A stretch of DNA of 58,244 bases from positions 1 through 58,244 of the forward strand of contig JABMPR010000225.1 of NCBI GenBank assembly GCA_013202895.1, in the 5' to 3' direction. Position numbers and translations under genes: made by a program. The stretch is from a bacterium (lineage in GTDB: Bacteria; Fidelibacterota; UBA8477; JABMPR01). The notes under the pieces are model-generated. The model did no database searches. It saw only the letters and a program-made list of their open reading frames with translations, and had not been told where the DNA came from. Each line of letters opens with the position of its first letter. Position 1 is the stretch's first letter. Below are positions 1 to 8,184 of the stretch, in pieces.

Positions 1-46
1 CAACCACGTTGGCAACGTGGAGCTCTACCAACTGAGCTACTCTCGC
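1..46 (-). tRNA. tRNA-Gly (GCC), cut by window start
   Basis: On the minus strand the sequence begins GCGAGAGTAGCTCAGTTGGT, a typical acceptor 5' strand and D-arm, followed by an anticodon stem CCACG/CGTGG closing the loop TTGCCAA, whose anticodon is GCC (glycine). Only the 5' part is inside the window; the variable loop, T-arm and 3' acceptor strand lie beyond base 1. The D-loop has the usual AGTTGGTA. Identity rests on the visible anticodon. Confidence 0.93.
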
Positions 47-510
47 ATTCTTTTGTCTGGCTTGCAGATAGCCTAAAAGCGGCGTGAATATAAATCTACT
101 CAAGGGTGCTGCAAACTCTTTTGATTCAAAAAAGAGGATCGAGTTTTGAATTATCCTAGCTCATATTATTTGCAGCGTATGTTAGCGGCCGACGACACAA
201 TCTTAATCCAAACTATCCATACTATTATCTAAGAAGAATTTGAAATTGTCACCTCTGGGAAGGCTTATTATTTCTATCATATTTGACTCTATTAAGCATA
301 AGATATGATACAAATATTGTCATAAAATATGATATCATGCTGATATATTTATATATCAGCATGAGGTATAATATTGTTCAGCATGAAGTATTTAAAATAT
401 CTTAAGTATAAATAAATCAACACTATAACTCATGTATTAGTGCTTTGGCATATGCTTTGTGAAAGGTATGTATACAATCAGAAACGATTAATACAAAAAG
501 GGAGATAATC
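47..510. other. AT-rich spacer with repeats, no gene seen
   Basis: No convincing coding frame is visible in this 464-base stretch between the tRNA and the TonB-C gene. Its second half is strongly AT-rich and holds a perfect inverted repeat (335-364), two near-identical copies of CAGCATGA(A/G)GTAT beginning in the right arm of that repeat and again near 379, and several copies of ATATGATA on either strand between 277 and 335. The reading frame on the minus strand at 423-644 overlaps the TonB-C gene and is taken as a shadow. The spacer probably carries the promoter of the 511 gene. Confidence 0.6.
335..364. repeat. Perfect 13-bp inverted repeat, 4-nt loop
   Basis: CATGCTGATATA, then TTTA, then TATATCAGCATG form a perfect 12-bp stem, extended to 13 bp by the flanking T335-A364 pair. 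There is no following T-run, so it is not a classical terminator. The right arm continues into CAGCATGAGGTAT, and a close copy, CAGCATGAAGTAT, follows about 20 nt downstream. It lies about 150 nt upstream of the TonB-C gene; it could be an operator or an mRNA leader structure, but which is not decidable from sequence. Confidence 0.75.
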
Positions 511-879
511 ATGGTAAAAACAAAACTCACAATCGCAGTATTAGCCCTGATTCTTGCAGGAACAATTTTACATGCTAAGCCAATGAACATTGCTAGCACT
601 AGCCAACCCACACCCCGAGGTGGGATCCGCACCCTTGAACTCAACGCGACCTATCCGCTCTGGGCAAAAGCAGAACAAATAGAGAGCAATGTTATTCTAC
701 AATTTTATGTAGATAGAGAGGGGAACGTTTCTAATGTTCATATCACTAAAAGTGGTGGCAATATATTCGATCAATCTGCAATAGATGCAGTCTTGAGTAC
801 AAAGTGGGAGCCTGCCAGACAGGATGGATTCCCCGTAGCGGTAACATTCGAGCTACCATTTGAGTACCGTTCCAAATAG
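511..879 (+). CDS. Small exported TonB C-terminal-domain protein
   Basis: This 122-residue protein has an N-terminal signal sequence (basic MVKTK, hydrophobic core to about residue 20, AxA-like site near HAK) followed directly by one TonB C-terminal-type domain, recognisable from VILQFYVDREGNVSNVHITK, SGGNIFDQSAIDAVLSTKW and the terminal VTFELPFEY. Classical TonB couples the proton motive force of ExbBD to outer-membrane receptors; this one lacks the inner-membrane anchor plus proline-rich linker (unless the signal is uncleaved) and has no exbBD neighbours, so it may be a free periplasmic domain. The start is set by AGGGAGATAATC before the ATG. It ends at a terminator at 927-961. Confidence 0.85.
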   Translation: MVKTKLTIAVLALILAGTILHAKPMNIASTSQPTPRGGIRTLELNATYPLWAKAEQIESNVILQFYVDREGNVSNVHITKSGGNIFDQSAIDAVLSTKWEPARQDGFPVAVTFELPFEYRSK

Positions 880-926
880 TGTGCAGTAATTAGATTTTTG
901 ACAGATCATCCATTTAACAAAACTTG

Positions 927-961
927 CAGACAGGATGTGTAGTTATTCTGTCTGTTTTTTT
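927..961 (+). terminator. Intrinsic terminator after TonB-C gene
   Basis: CAGACAG and CTGTCTG form a 7-bp stem around a 14-nt loop, followed directly by a run of eight T. It sits about 50 nt past the stop at 879. The T-run touches the 3' end of the convergent regulator gene. Confidence 0.8.
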
Positions 962-1256
962 AGAGTGGCTTTATTTTAATTTCTACCTTAATCATGTTGT
1001 ACTTCAGAGTTTTGAGGGCATCGATTGCCGCATCGATATCAATATTAAAAGTGTCTTCATGTCCATAGTTTAATAGGTGGGGAACTGAAAGCTCATAAGC
1101 CGATGCAATCTTTTCTAATGTTGAATAAGTAGGATCACTCATTCCGCGTTCTAATTTGCTGATATAACTTCGATCTAGACCTGCATTAGTAGCCAGATCC
1201 TTTTGTAACAATCGATGAGCTTTTCTTACAATCTGTAATTGTTTTCCTATTTCCAT
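960..1256 (-). CDS. XRE-family helix-turn-helix regulator
   Basis: This 98-residue protein consists of a Cro/CI-type HTH domain in residues 1-60: IGKQLQIVRKAHRLLQKDLA, then the recognition segment AGLDRSYISKLERG and the conserved SDPTYSTLEKIASAYEL. The tail of about 35 residues (FNIDIDAAIDALKTLKY) is a short helix-rich extension that may mediate dimerisation. The ORF track starts at a TTG (1280), but the ATG at 1256 preceded by GGGGAG is the natural start and begins at the domain. It is convergent with the TonB-C gene and divergent from pcm. Target genes are unknown; the inverted repeat near 335 is far away and not a clear operator for it. Confidence 0.88.
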   Translation of the reverse strand: MEIGKQLQIVRKAHRLLQKDLATNAGLDRSYISKLERGMSDPTYSTLEKIASAYELSVPHLLNYGHEDTFNIDIDAAIDALKTLKYNMIKVEIKIKPL

Positions 1257-1398
1257 ATTAAAATTTCTCCCCAATTTCAATGGTACTCTCAGACTATTTC
1301 GTCAAATGAAGAATTCGTCGAATATAAGTGCTATAGAGCCAATATTAATGATTTTCGATAAGTTAATGGATGCCTTCATAAATGGGTTAAATTGAATC

Positions 1399-2085
1399 AT
1401 GACAGGTATCTGGGATATAGAAAATACCCTTGAATTGCGACATAGAATGGTTACTGAGCAGTTACAGAATAGGGGTATTAGCAACATTGATATACTGCAC
1501 GCTTTCGAAGAGGTCCCCCGTCATATGTTTATTCCAAATGTTCCTGTCAATGACGCCTATGGCGATTATCCTATCCCAATAAAGGCAGGTCAAACTATAA
1601 GCCAGCCTTTTATCGTGGCCTTAATGCTTTCTTATCTTGAACTTAGATCGAATCATGAGGTCTTTGAGATTGGCAGTGGAAGTGGATATGCTACTGCCAT
1701 TATAGCCAAATTATGCAGGCATGTTGACGCACTGGAGGTTTACAATAACTTAATCCGGGATTCAATTTCTGTTTTAAAGCAGCTCGGGGTATCAAATTTA
1801 TCAATACAGCACCGTAGTGCATGGGAACAATTGCAAACCCTAAAGGTATATGATCGTATTATTTTGTGGGCTAGTCCACCTCGCATCCCACAGCATCTTT
1901 TTGAATGCTTGTCCGATAGTGGAATATTAGTTACACCTGAAGGGAAATCTGATCAATACTTATGGATTTATAAAAAGATTAATGGGCGGATAACCAAGGA
2001 AAGAAAAGATGCTGTCAGGTTTGTTCCCCTGGTGCGGGGTAGCGTGAATGAGATTGACAGCCCTCAAGGAGGGGAAAATGAATAG
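1399..2085 (+). CDS. pcm: Protein-L-isoaspartate O-methyltransferase
   Basis: PCMT uses S-adenosylmethionine to methylate L-isoaspartyl residues in damaged proteins, starting their repair in the cytoplasm. The 228-residue length is usual. Visible family signatures are PRHMFIP near residue 40, the substrate-loop motif GQTISQPFIVALM, and the SAM-binding motif FEIGSGSGYATAI near residue 95. The start at ATG 1399 gives the normal N-terminus (HRMVTEQLQNRGI) although the ribosome-binding site is weak. Its last codons overlap the PspC gene by 8 nt, so the two are translationally coupled. Confidence 0.95.
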   Translation: MTGIWDIENTLELRHRMVTEQLQNRGISNIDILHAFEEVPRHMFIPNVPVNDAYGDYPIPIKAGQTISQPFIVALMLSYLELRSNHEVFEIGSGSGYATAIIAKLCRHVDALEVYNNLIRDSISVLKQLGVSNLSIQHRSAWEQLQTLKVYDRIILWASPPRIPQHLFECLSDSGILVTPEGKSDQYLWIYKKINGRITKERKDAVRFVPLVRGSVNEIDSPQGGENE

Positions 2086-2710
2086 ACTCTACAAATCAAA
2101 TACAGATAAGGTTTTTGATGGTGTATGTGGTGGTATTGGTGAATATTTCAACATTGATGCGGTCATCGTGCGCTTATTGTGGGTGATCCTAGTTATATTC
2201 GGAGGCACGGGAGTTCTGGCATATCTGGTAGCAATGTTAATCATACCCAAAAACCCGGGACAGACAGATGCTGCAGAAGTGTCCCAAAAACGAGTTCACA
2301 GTAGTTCCATTTCACAAAGATTTTGGGGCATATTATTAATCATTGCTGGTGTATTTCTCCTTCTTGGCCTGATTGGTCCGGTGGGTGGATTCTTTGCTGG
2401 CGTCAGTATCGTTATGGGACATGTTCTCTGGCCGCTGATAGTTATTACTCTGGGCTTGTATCTTATCTTCAATAATTCAGATCATAAAGATATCAAATCC
2501 TCAATTGATGAAGCCTTTCCTCCCGGTCGAAAATTGTACAAGTCACGGAATGACAAACGAATTGCTGGTGTCTGCGGCGGAATTGGCATCTACTTCAATA
2601 CAGATTCGAATATCATCAGAATCTTTTGGGTTATGGCAACCCTAGGCTCCTTTGGTTTTGGATTGCTGGCATATTTCCTTCTGGCTATCTTTTTGACTGA
2701 TGCTGAATAA
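2078..2710 (+). CDS. Membrane protein with two PspC domains
   Basis: Two PspC domains flank a central membrane region in this 210-residue protein. The first (residues 2-60) reads RLYKSNTDKVFDGVCGGIGE and the second (about 150-208) KLYKSRNDKRIAGVCGGIG; each is followed by a hydrophobic helix pair. The middle part (RFWGILLIIAGVFLLLGL and VLWPLIVITLGLYLIF) resembles the membrane segments of LiaF-type stress proteins. PspC proteins sense or relay envelope stress, but no PspA or PspB is nearby. The track's start at 2048 is too early: AAGGAGGGGAAA just before ATG 2078 is a near-perfect ribosome-binding site. Confidence 0.88.
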   Translation: MNRLYKSNTDKVFDGVCGGIGEYFNIDAVIVRLLWVILVIFGGTGVLAYLVAMLIIPKNPGQTDAAEVSQKRVHSSSISQRFWGILLIIAGVFLLLGLIGPVGGFFAGVSIVMGHVLWPLIVITLGLYLIFNNSDHKDIKSSIDEAFPPGRKLYKSRNDKRIAGVCGGIGIYFNTDSNIIRIFWVMATLGSFGFGLLAYFLLAIFLTDAE

Positions 2711-2757
2711 CAGCAACGGGAGTTATTTGAGGATCCAAAATTACTGACATATTTAAA

Positions 2758-4401
2758 TTGAGAATTATCAGCGTCCTCACACTTGTTATGGGTCTCTATA
2801 GCCTGAGTTTTACCCAAGGTGTCTATGAAAATGGCACTTTTGTAAGCTTACCTGCAGGTAAGCATGTTAATCACAGTTACTATGGTACATGGAATGCATA
2901 TTTTGCTGTTGAGGATGGTGTGTTGGTTTATAACCATCATGAAGAGCATTGGTTAGACCCCATAACATCCAGCAATGGACTATCACAGTATCCCGCTTTA
3001 TTGGTTTGGCAAGATCCTGGAACTCAAGAGGTTTGGATAGTCACTCCAGATTTTGTTTTTATATATGATCCTTTAACTCAATGGATGGAACATCAACCAT
3101 TGCCGAAAGATTCAAAATTCTCAGGGAAATATGAGTTGGGAGTCTCGCTAAATCGTGTCGTAATAACTTCCAGAAATATTGAGACAGGTGAGAGTTACTC
3201 TGCATTATTTATAAAGAGCTCGGGGAACTTTGATTCCTGGGGTCAGGACTCCACTCTGGATGTTGAGTGGGATGCCATCGAACGTTTTCAGGCCATCGAT
3301 CCAACTTTAACTGACCTGTACGGGTCACTGGCTGTTCAAACCATCTCAAATGGTAACTTTGATTCAGATGGCCTGGTACACCTGGATGGATATCCCAATC
3401 AATCATCAAGCTCTGTTTCTGCATTATCAGGACTTTCAGGCTCTGGCGATGTATTTTTGAGCACCTATGGGATGGGTGTGTTTCATCAAAAAATCAGTGG
3501 TGGTGAATTTATCCAACTTCCATTTGGCTTACTATCTCCTGATGTCATGTCACTTAAAATAATTGGTGATCAGTTGTTAGTTGGTGGACGAGCAGGATTG
3601 ACACTTATGAAGGCTTACGATGTAGAATATGATGAAGCTATCAGGGATACCTATTTCGACTATTCATTTATTTCTGCCATAGATAGTACAAACTCTGATC
3701 TATGGGTTGCCGGTAGAGGAGGCGTGTTTAAAAAATCTAGAAAAAGCGGTGAGTGGCAACGAATAGTAAGCAAACAGGATTTAACCAGCACTCGTATTTA
3801 TTCTATCGCTGCTGGGATTGATGGTAATCTCATGATCGCTACTGAACGTAATGCCTTTTTATACCATGAATCTGGTCTGGTACTACAGATATTATTTCCG
3901 GAAGGACTTGACTGGCCAGTTTTTGATATAACTTATCTCGATGGTAAATTTTATATCTCTACTTTGATGGGGCTATTTATATATGATGAATTCAATCAAA
4001 ACTTTAGCGCCAGAGTTGACGGTTATGGTGAGATGCATCCACCTCAGTCTGAGCCCGCAATAGATCCTATATACAAATGTTTGATAATAGATGAGATATT
4101 ATGGGCAACAACCAGTAGAGGACTGATGACATTCAACCTGGTTGAAGCAAATGGCAATTCTTTCCTTGCACCTCATGCACCATTCAAACCAAGAGGTCTC
4201 ACTTTTGTCGGTGGGCGAGCGTGGATTGGTACGGATATTGGAATGTATACTTATGATTCCAAATCGTCAACTTGGCGCCATTATACCACAAATGATGGGA
4301 TAATAAGTAACTTTGTAACTGATTTGGCTGCTGACTCTGACTATATTTGGGTTGGTACGAATCTAGGACTAACGAGGGTAAAGTGGCAAAATCTATATTA
4401 G
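2758..4401 (+). CDS. Secreted beta-propeller protein (Reg_prop type)
   Basis: A 547-residue exported protein of unknown role. The first 20 residues (RIISVLTLVMGLYSLSFTQ) are a signal peptide, which supports the TTG start at 2758. The rest consists of repeats ending in tryptophan/glycine-rich blades, e.g. DLWVAGRGGVFKKS, KFYISTLMGLFIYD, RAWIGTDIGMYTYD and YIWVGTNLGLTRV, like the two-component-regulator propeller family. No histidine kinase, sensor or T9SS sorting domain follows, so it is a free propeller, probably periplasmic or surface-exposed. It overlaps the GWxTD lipoprotein gene by 19 nt, suggesting a joint function. Confidence 0.75.
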   Translation: MRIISVLTLVMGLYSLSFTQGVYENGTFVSLPAGKHVNHSYYGTWNAYFAVEDGVLVYNHHEEHWLDPITSSNGLSQYPALLVWQDPGTQEVWIVTPDFVFIYDPLTQWMEHQPLPKDSKFSGKYELGVSLNRVVITSRNIETGESYSALFIKSSGNFDSWGQDSTLDVEWDAIERFQAIDPTLTDLYGSLAVQTISNGNFDSDGLVHLDGYPNQSSSSVSALSGLSGSGDVFLSTYGMGVFHQKISGGEFIQLPFGLLSPDVMSLKIIGDQLLVGGRAGLTLMKAYDVEYDEAIRDTYFDYSFISAIDSTNSDLWVAGRGGVFKKSRKSGEWQRIVSKQDLTSTRIYSIAAGIDGNLMIATERNAFLYHESGLVLQILFPEGLDWPVFDITYLDGKFYISTLMGLFIYDEFNQNFSARVDGYGEMHPPQSEPAIDPIYKCLIIDEILWATTSRGLMTFNLVEANGNSFLAPHAPFKPRGLTFVGGRAWIGTDIGMYTYDSKSSTWRHYTTNDGIISNFVTDLAADSDYIWVGTNLGLTRVKWQNLY

Positions 4402-5651
4402 GGTCAACGAGTTCATTATTGTTATTAGGTCTCCTTTTAGGGGGATGTGCAGAACAAAAAGTTAATCCGGAGAAAGATCTGACTTTACCAGAATTCTCAT
4501 TTGTTGGTCTTTCGGAACCAACATCCGATAAACAAAATATCAAGCTTTCAATCCATGTTAAAATTCCTCACACAGAACTTCAATTCACGCGTTCCGATGA
4601 CAATTTCCTGGCTCGTTATGAAGTAGGTGTAACTATATCGGATGAAAATAATGAACGGATCGCCGGAAATATCTGGAGTGATTCACTCTGGCTTGATGTA
4701 TACAAAGATACCAGAAAAACCGACAAAACAGTCCTTACTATGAAAAGTTTTGTAGTGCCTGCTGGTGAATTAAATTTGAGTGTACGAGTAACAGATCTCT
4801 ACACTAATAAGACCAGAATTCTGAGCAAAACTGTTGATCAATCACAGATGTATTCAGGAGAGTTAGCTCTGGGAAATATCGTGATTATGGACAATCGAAC
4901 AGACCAGGAATCAGAGCTATTAATGGACCAATCTTTTTTTGAGATAGTTGATACCCTTGTATTTATGGCTCGAATTATGGGGGAGAATCATCCCTACAAA
5001 GTCACTTACGAATTAACAGCAAAAGATAAAAGTGTCGCCAAAAACAGTCTGGTCTTGGACTATTCAGGAGCAATTGATTCGCTTTTATCCTTTCGCATTC
5101 CATTAACGGACATGCGTTATTCTAACTATACTCTGCACCTTTCAGCAGAGGATGGCAATGAAAATCATGTAAATACCAAGGCACATTTTAGAGTGCGGAT
5201 TCGTGGTATCAATTTCGATGTTGGTGATCTGGATGAAGCTGTAAAACAATTAATCTATATCGCCGATGAGCGCCAGATTAATGACATATTGTCAGGAAAC
5301 ACCGAAGATGAAATGATTAAATTTAATGAGTTCTGGGCTGAATTAGACCCAACACCAGGATCTAATATCAATGAACTTATGGAAGAATATTATCGTCGAG
5401 TAGCTTTTTCACTGGAGGCTTTTACTGTGGTTCAGCCTGGTTGGAAGACTGACCGGGGGATGATCTATATTCTATTCGGACCGCCAGATGAGATTCAAAG
5501 AGGACCTTTCGAGCTAAACCAGAAACCATATCAAATCTGGGAATACTATCGTTTGGGTAAGCAGTTTGTTTTTCGTGATCATACCGGTTTTGGAGATTAC
5601 CGATTGGACCAGACTTACCTGGATAATAACGATTGGCGCTTTAGATATTGA
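4383..5651 (+). CDS. GWxTD-domain lipoprotein
   Basis: A 422-residue lipoprotein whose C-terminal third carries the GWxTD signature: QPGWKTDRGMIYILFGPPDE around residue 353, then the conserved YQIWEYYRLGKQFVF and a DYRL tail. The family is found mainly in Bacteroidota, Acidobacteriota, Marinimicrobia and relatives; its function is not established. The N-terminus has a hydrophobic core and lipobox LLGGC with the lipidated Cys near residue 22. The track's TTG start at 4347 gives an implausible leader; GTG 4383 with GAGGG five bases upstream begins exactly at the signal peptide. The middle part resembles Ig-like beta-sandwich sequence. Confidence 0.88.
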   Translation: MAKSILGSTSSLLLLGLLLGGCAEQKVNPEKDLTLPEFSFVGLSEPTSDKQNIKLSIHVKIPHTELQFTRSDDNFLARYEVGVTISDENNERIAGNIWSDSLWLDVYKDTRKTDKTVLTMKSFVVPAGELNLSVRVTDLYTNKTRILSKTVDQSQMYSGELALGNIVIMDNRTDQESELLMDQSFFEIVDTLVFMARIMGENHPYKVTYELTAKDKSVAKNSLVLDYSGAIDSLLSFRIPLTDMRYSNYTLHLSAEDGNENHVNTKAHFRVRIRGINFDVGDLDEAVKQLIYIADERQINDILSGNTEDEMIKFNEFWAELDPTPGSNINELMEEYYRRVAFSLEAFTVVQPGWKTDRGMIYILFGPPDEIQRGPFELNQKPYQIWEYYRLGKQFVFRDHTGFGDYRLDQTYLDNNDWRFRY

Positions 5652-5839
5652 AGATCCCGACGGAACTCAGTTCCAGCTAGGCCTAATTATTAAATAAAAC
5701 ACTTTATATTACACTCCTAACTCCCTAAAATATCGAGATTTTAGCCCAATTAGTAAGTGCTATTGGACAAAAATATTCTAAATTTCGCACTGCCTGAAAA
5801 AAGACATCGCAGGCTAGGGTTTTAGAACAGTTGCAAAGA

Positions 5840-5858
5840 CCTGAAAGCACCTTTCAGG
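5840..5858 (+). promoter_or_regulatory. Leader hairpin before mreB ribosome-binding site
   Basis: CCTGAAAG, CAC and CTTTCAGG form a perfect 8-bp stem with a 3-nt loop, ending three bases before the GAGAGGG ribosome-binding site of mreB. No T-run follows. The 220-nt spacer 5652-5871 also contains GCCTG/GCAGGC arms near 5794-5816. A role in mRNA stability or translation control of the cell-shape operon is inference. Confidence 0.55.
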
Positions 5859-5871
5859 CGTGAGAGGGTAG

Positions 5872-6894
5872 ATGACCACAAAATTTTCAAATTTTCGAAA
5901 CTGGATGGGTGTTGATATTGCAGTAGATTTGGGAACTGCAAACACACTTATTTATGTCCGAGGACAGGGAATCGTTCTGAATGAACCATCCATCGTTGCC
6001 AAGTCCAAATCAACTTCCAAGGTTATTGCAGTTGGAAACGAAGCCAAGCAGATGGTTGGTAAGGTGCATCAGGAAATCGAGACTATTCGACCCTTACGCG
6101 ATGGTGTTATCGCTGATTTTGAGATGGCTGACGGTATGCTCCAGGGATTTCTGAATAAATTGCCCATATCAAAGTTGGCTCGACCCAGAATGGTAATCTG
6201 TGTACCTTCAGGTATTACAGAAGTGGAGAAACGGGCTGTAAAAGAATCGGCTGAAAGGCGTAACGCACGGGAAGTATTTTTGATTGAGGAACCAGTAGCA
6301 GCGGCCATCGGAATTGGAATTGATATTAGTGAGCCCGTTGGAACCATGATAGTTGATATTGGGGGAGGGACGACTGAGATTGCTATTATTGCCCTCAATG
6401 GTATTGTAACCAAGGAATCCTTGCGTATTGCAGGCGACGAAATGGATGAAGCCATTATTCAGCATTTTAAACGAGATCACAATCTGCTCATCGGCGAGCG
6501 TACTGCTGAGAGCATTAAATGTAATGTCGGTTCTGCACTTCAGGGTTCAGACTATAAATTATCAGTTAAAGGCAGGAATATGATTGCCGGTATCCCCAAA
6601 ACAATTGAAGTCTCTTCTGCAGAAATTCGAGATGCACTGAGAGATACGATAGATCTTATTGTTGATGCAGTAAAAATGTGTCTGGAGCGGACACCGCCTG
6701 AGCTTAGCTCTGATCTTCTGGACCGAGGTATCATACTTACAGGCGGCGGAGCACTTTTGCGCGGTTTTGATAAACGTATGCGCCTGGAGGTGGATTTACC
6801 CGTTAATGTCGCAGAGTATCCTTTACTTTCTATTGTTCAAGGTACAGGGAAGGTTCTTGACAATATTGCCCGTTACGAGGATGTACTCTATTAA
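5872..6894 (+). CDS. mreB: Rod-shape actin-like protein MreB
   Basis: MreB is the cytoplasmic actin homologue that forms membrane-bound filaments and guides lateral wall synthesis. The 340-residue protein is full length. Actin-fold motifs are visible: phosphate-1 VDLGTANTLIYVRGQGIVLN, phosphate-2 MIVDIGGGTTEIAIIALNG, and the adenosine motif GIILTGGGALLRG. The ATG has GAGAGGG upstream. It heads the operon with mreC 28 nt downstream, followed by overlapping mreD, mrdA and rodA, the standard elongasome order. Confidence 0.97.
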   Translation: MTTKFSNFRNWMGVDIAVDLGTANTLIYVRGQGIVLNEPSIVAKSKSTSKVIAVGNEAKQMVGKVHQEIETIRPLRDGVIADFEMADGMLQGFLNKLPISKLARPRMVICVPSGITEVEKRAVKESAERRNAREVFLIEEPVAAAIGIGIDISEPVGTMIVDIGGGTTEIAIIALNGIVTKESLRIAGDEMDEAIIQHFKRDHNLLIGERTAESIKCNVGSALQGSDYKLSVKGRNMIAGIPKTIEVSSAEIRDALRDTIDLIVDAVKMCLERTPPELSSDLLDRGIILTGGGALLRGFDKRMRLEVDLPVNVAEYPLLSIVQGTGKVLDNIARYEDVLY

Positions 6895-6922
6895 TGGGTT
6901 TGACGCTGTGTTAGGATAGATC

Positions 6923-7711
6923 TTGGTCACTGCAGCAATTCCAATATCTCGCTATAGATCTCTAGCAAATCTTCTTGTGGCAATCGCCTTGTCTCTGGTG
7001 ATAATTGCCTCTGATGACAATTCTACCCTCCAAAGAACCCGAGGTCTAATACTTGATGCATCGGCATATCTTTATCTTCCCTTACAATGGGTTGAAACCC
7101 TATTCACAATCCAGAAAGATCATCGTGAACTACAGCAGCGTCATATTCAGGCCCAAATTGATTTAAATAAATACAAGACTCTTGTAAGCGAAAATAGACG
7201 CTTAAGAAATATGCTGGGCTTTAAAGGGGAGAAAAGCTTTCTACTTATACCAGCCAATGTCCTTTCCGATGTTGGGAGTCATACTATGAACAGTTTTACA
7301 GTCGATCAGGGATCCAACGACGGCGTCGAATTGCTTGCAGGAGTCGTGGATGCTCAGGCTCAATTAGTTGGAAAAGTTGTCGCTATTTCACCGAACACCT
7401 CGTTGATTCAACTGGTTAATGATAAAAATTTTCGAGTATCAGTAAGGGAAATGCGATCCAGAAATGTTGGTATTTTGAGCTATTCATTGAAAAAGGGCTA
7501 TATGATTCAGGATGTTCCCAAAAATGCTGAGGTGATTGCCGGTGACTCAGTAGTAACCTCTGGATTTAGCGATATTTTCCCAGAACATATATTTGTAGGA
7601 TGGGTTTCTGACATATCCCCGGTGGTAGAGGACTATGTCAAGTCTGTTCAGGTAGATTTAGGTACCGATTTTAACCGTCTCGAAGAAGTCTTTATACTAA
7701 AAACAAAATGA
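6923..7711 (+). CDS. mreC: Rod-shape-determining protein MreC
   Basis: MreC is a bitopic inner-membrane protein whose periplasmic beta domains activate the PBP2-RodA synthase. Seen here are a hydrophobic segment LANLLVAIALSLVIIASDD, a coiled coil (about 60-95, QKDHRELQQRHIQAQIDLNK) and the beta domain with GVVDAQAQLVGKVVAISPNT and RNVGILSYS. It is 262 residues long, which is normal. The start is a TTG preceded by AGGA, and the stop overlaps the ATG of mreD. No missing part is evident. Confidence 0.93.
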   Translation: MVTAAIPISRYRSLANLLVAIALSLVIIASDDNSTLQRTRGLILDASAYLYLPLQWVETLFTIQKDHRELQQRHIQAQIDLNKYKTLVSENRRLRNMLGFKGEKSFLLIPANVLSDVGSHTMNSFTVDQGSNDGVELLAGVVDAQAQLVGKVVAISPNTSLIQLVNDKNFRVSVREMRSRNVGILSYSLKKGYMIQDVPKNAEVIAGDSVVTSGFSDIFPEHIFVGWVSDISPVVEDYVKSVQVDLGTDFNRLEEVFILKTK

Positions 7712-8184
7712 TTGATATTTTAAAGTATAGCCTATTGGGTCTGCTCGTTTTGATATTCCAATGGATGTTGGGCGATGTTTTTAGCATATTTGGAGTGACT
7801 CCCAGTTTTCTGGTTATTTTTATCATTTTAGTAGGTCTCACACGTAGCCAGGTAATGGCCATTTGGTTAGGATTTATCCTGGGATTTATCATTGACGCTT
7901 TAACAAGCACATCATTACTGGGTATCACCGCGCTTGCATTATCGGTCGTAGGGTATCTGGCTGGTATCTTTCAAGATCGGATTGTTCGTATCCCCATACC
8001 TGTCCAATACCTGCTTCATACTGGATTTTTACTGGTCTTTTTTATACTTACAGTAATGATTTCCTTACAGAATTCTCAATGGTCTGCAGGTGATATTGTC
8101 TTTCTCGTTTTAATGCCTAAAACCCTTTATACGCTAGGAGTACTCAGTGCCATATTCGTTCTCCTGCGTGTTGGGGCGGAGTAG
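7708..8184 (+). CDS. mreD: Rod-shape-determining membrane protein MreD
   Basis: A 158-residue polytopic membrane protein with about five hydrophobic helices, in the position always taken by MreD between MreC and PBP2. It shows the family's acidic residues in a helix (LGFILGFIIDALTSTSLLG) and matching length. MreD bridges MreB to the MreC/PBP2/RodA synthase in the inner membrane. Its ATG overlaps the mreC stop, and its stop overlaps the GTG start of mrdA, giving tight translational coupling. Confidence 0.92.
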   Translation: MIDILKYSLLGLLVLIFQWMLGDVFSIFGVTPSFLVIFIILVGLTRSQVMAIWLGFILGFIIDALTSTSLLGITALALSVVGYLAGIFQDRIVRIPIPVQYLLHTGFLLVFFILTVMISLQNSQWSAGDIVFLVLMPKTLYTLGVLSAIFVLLRVGAE

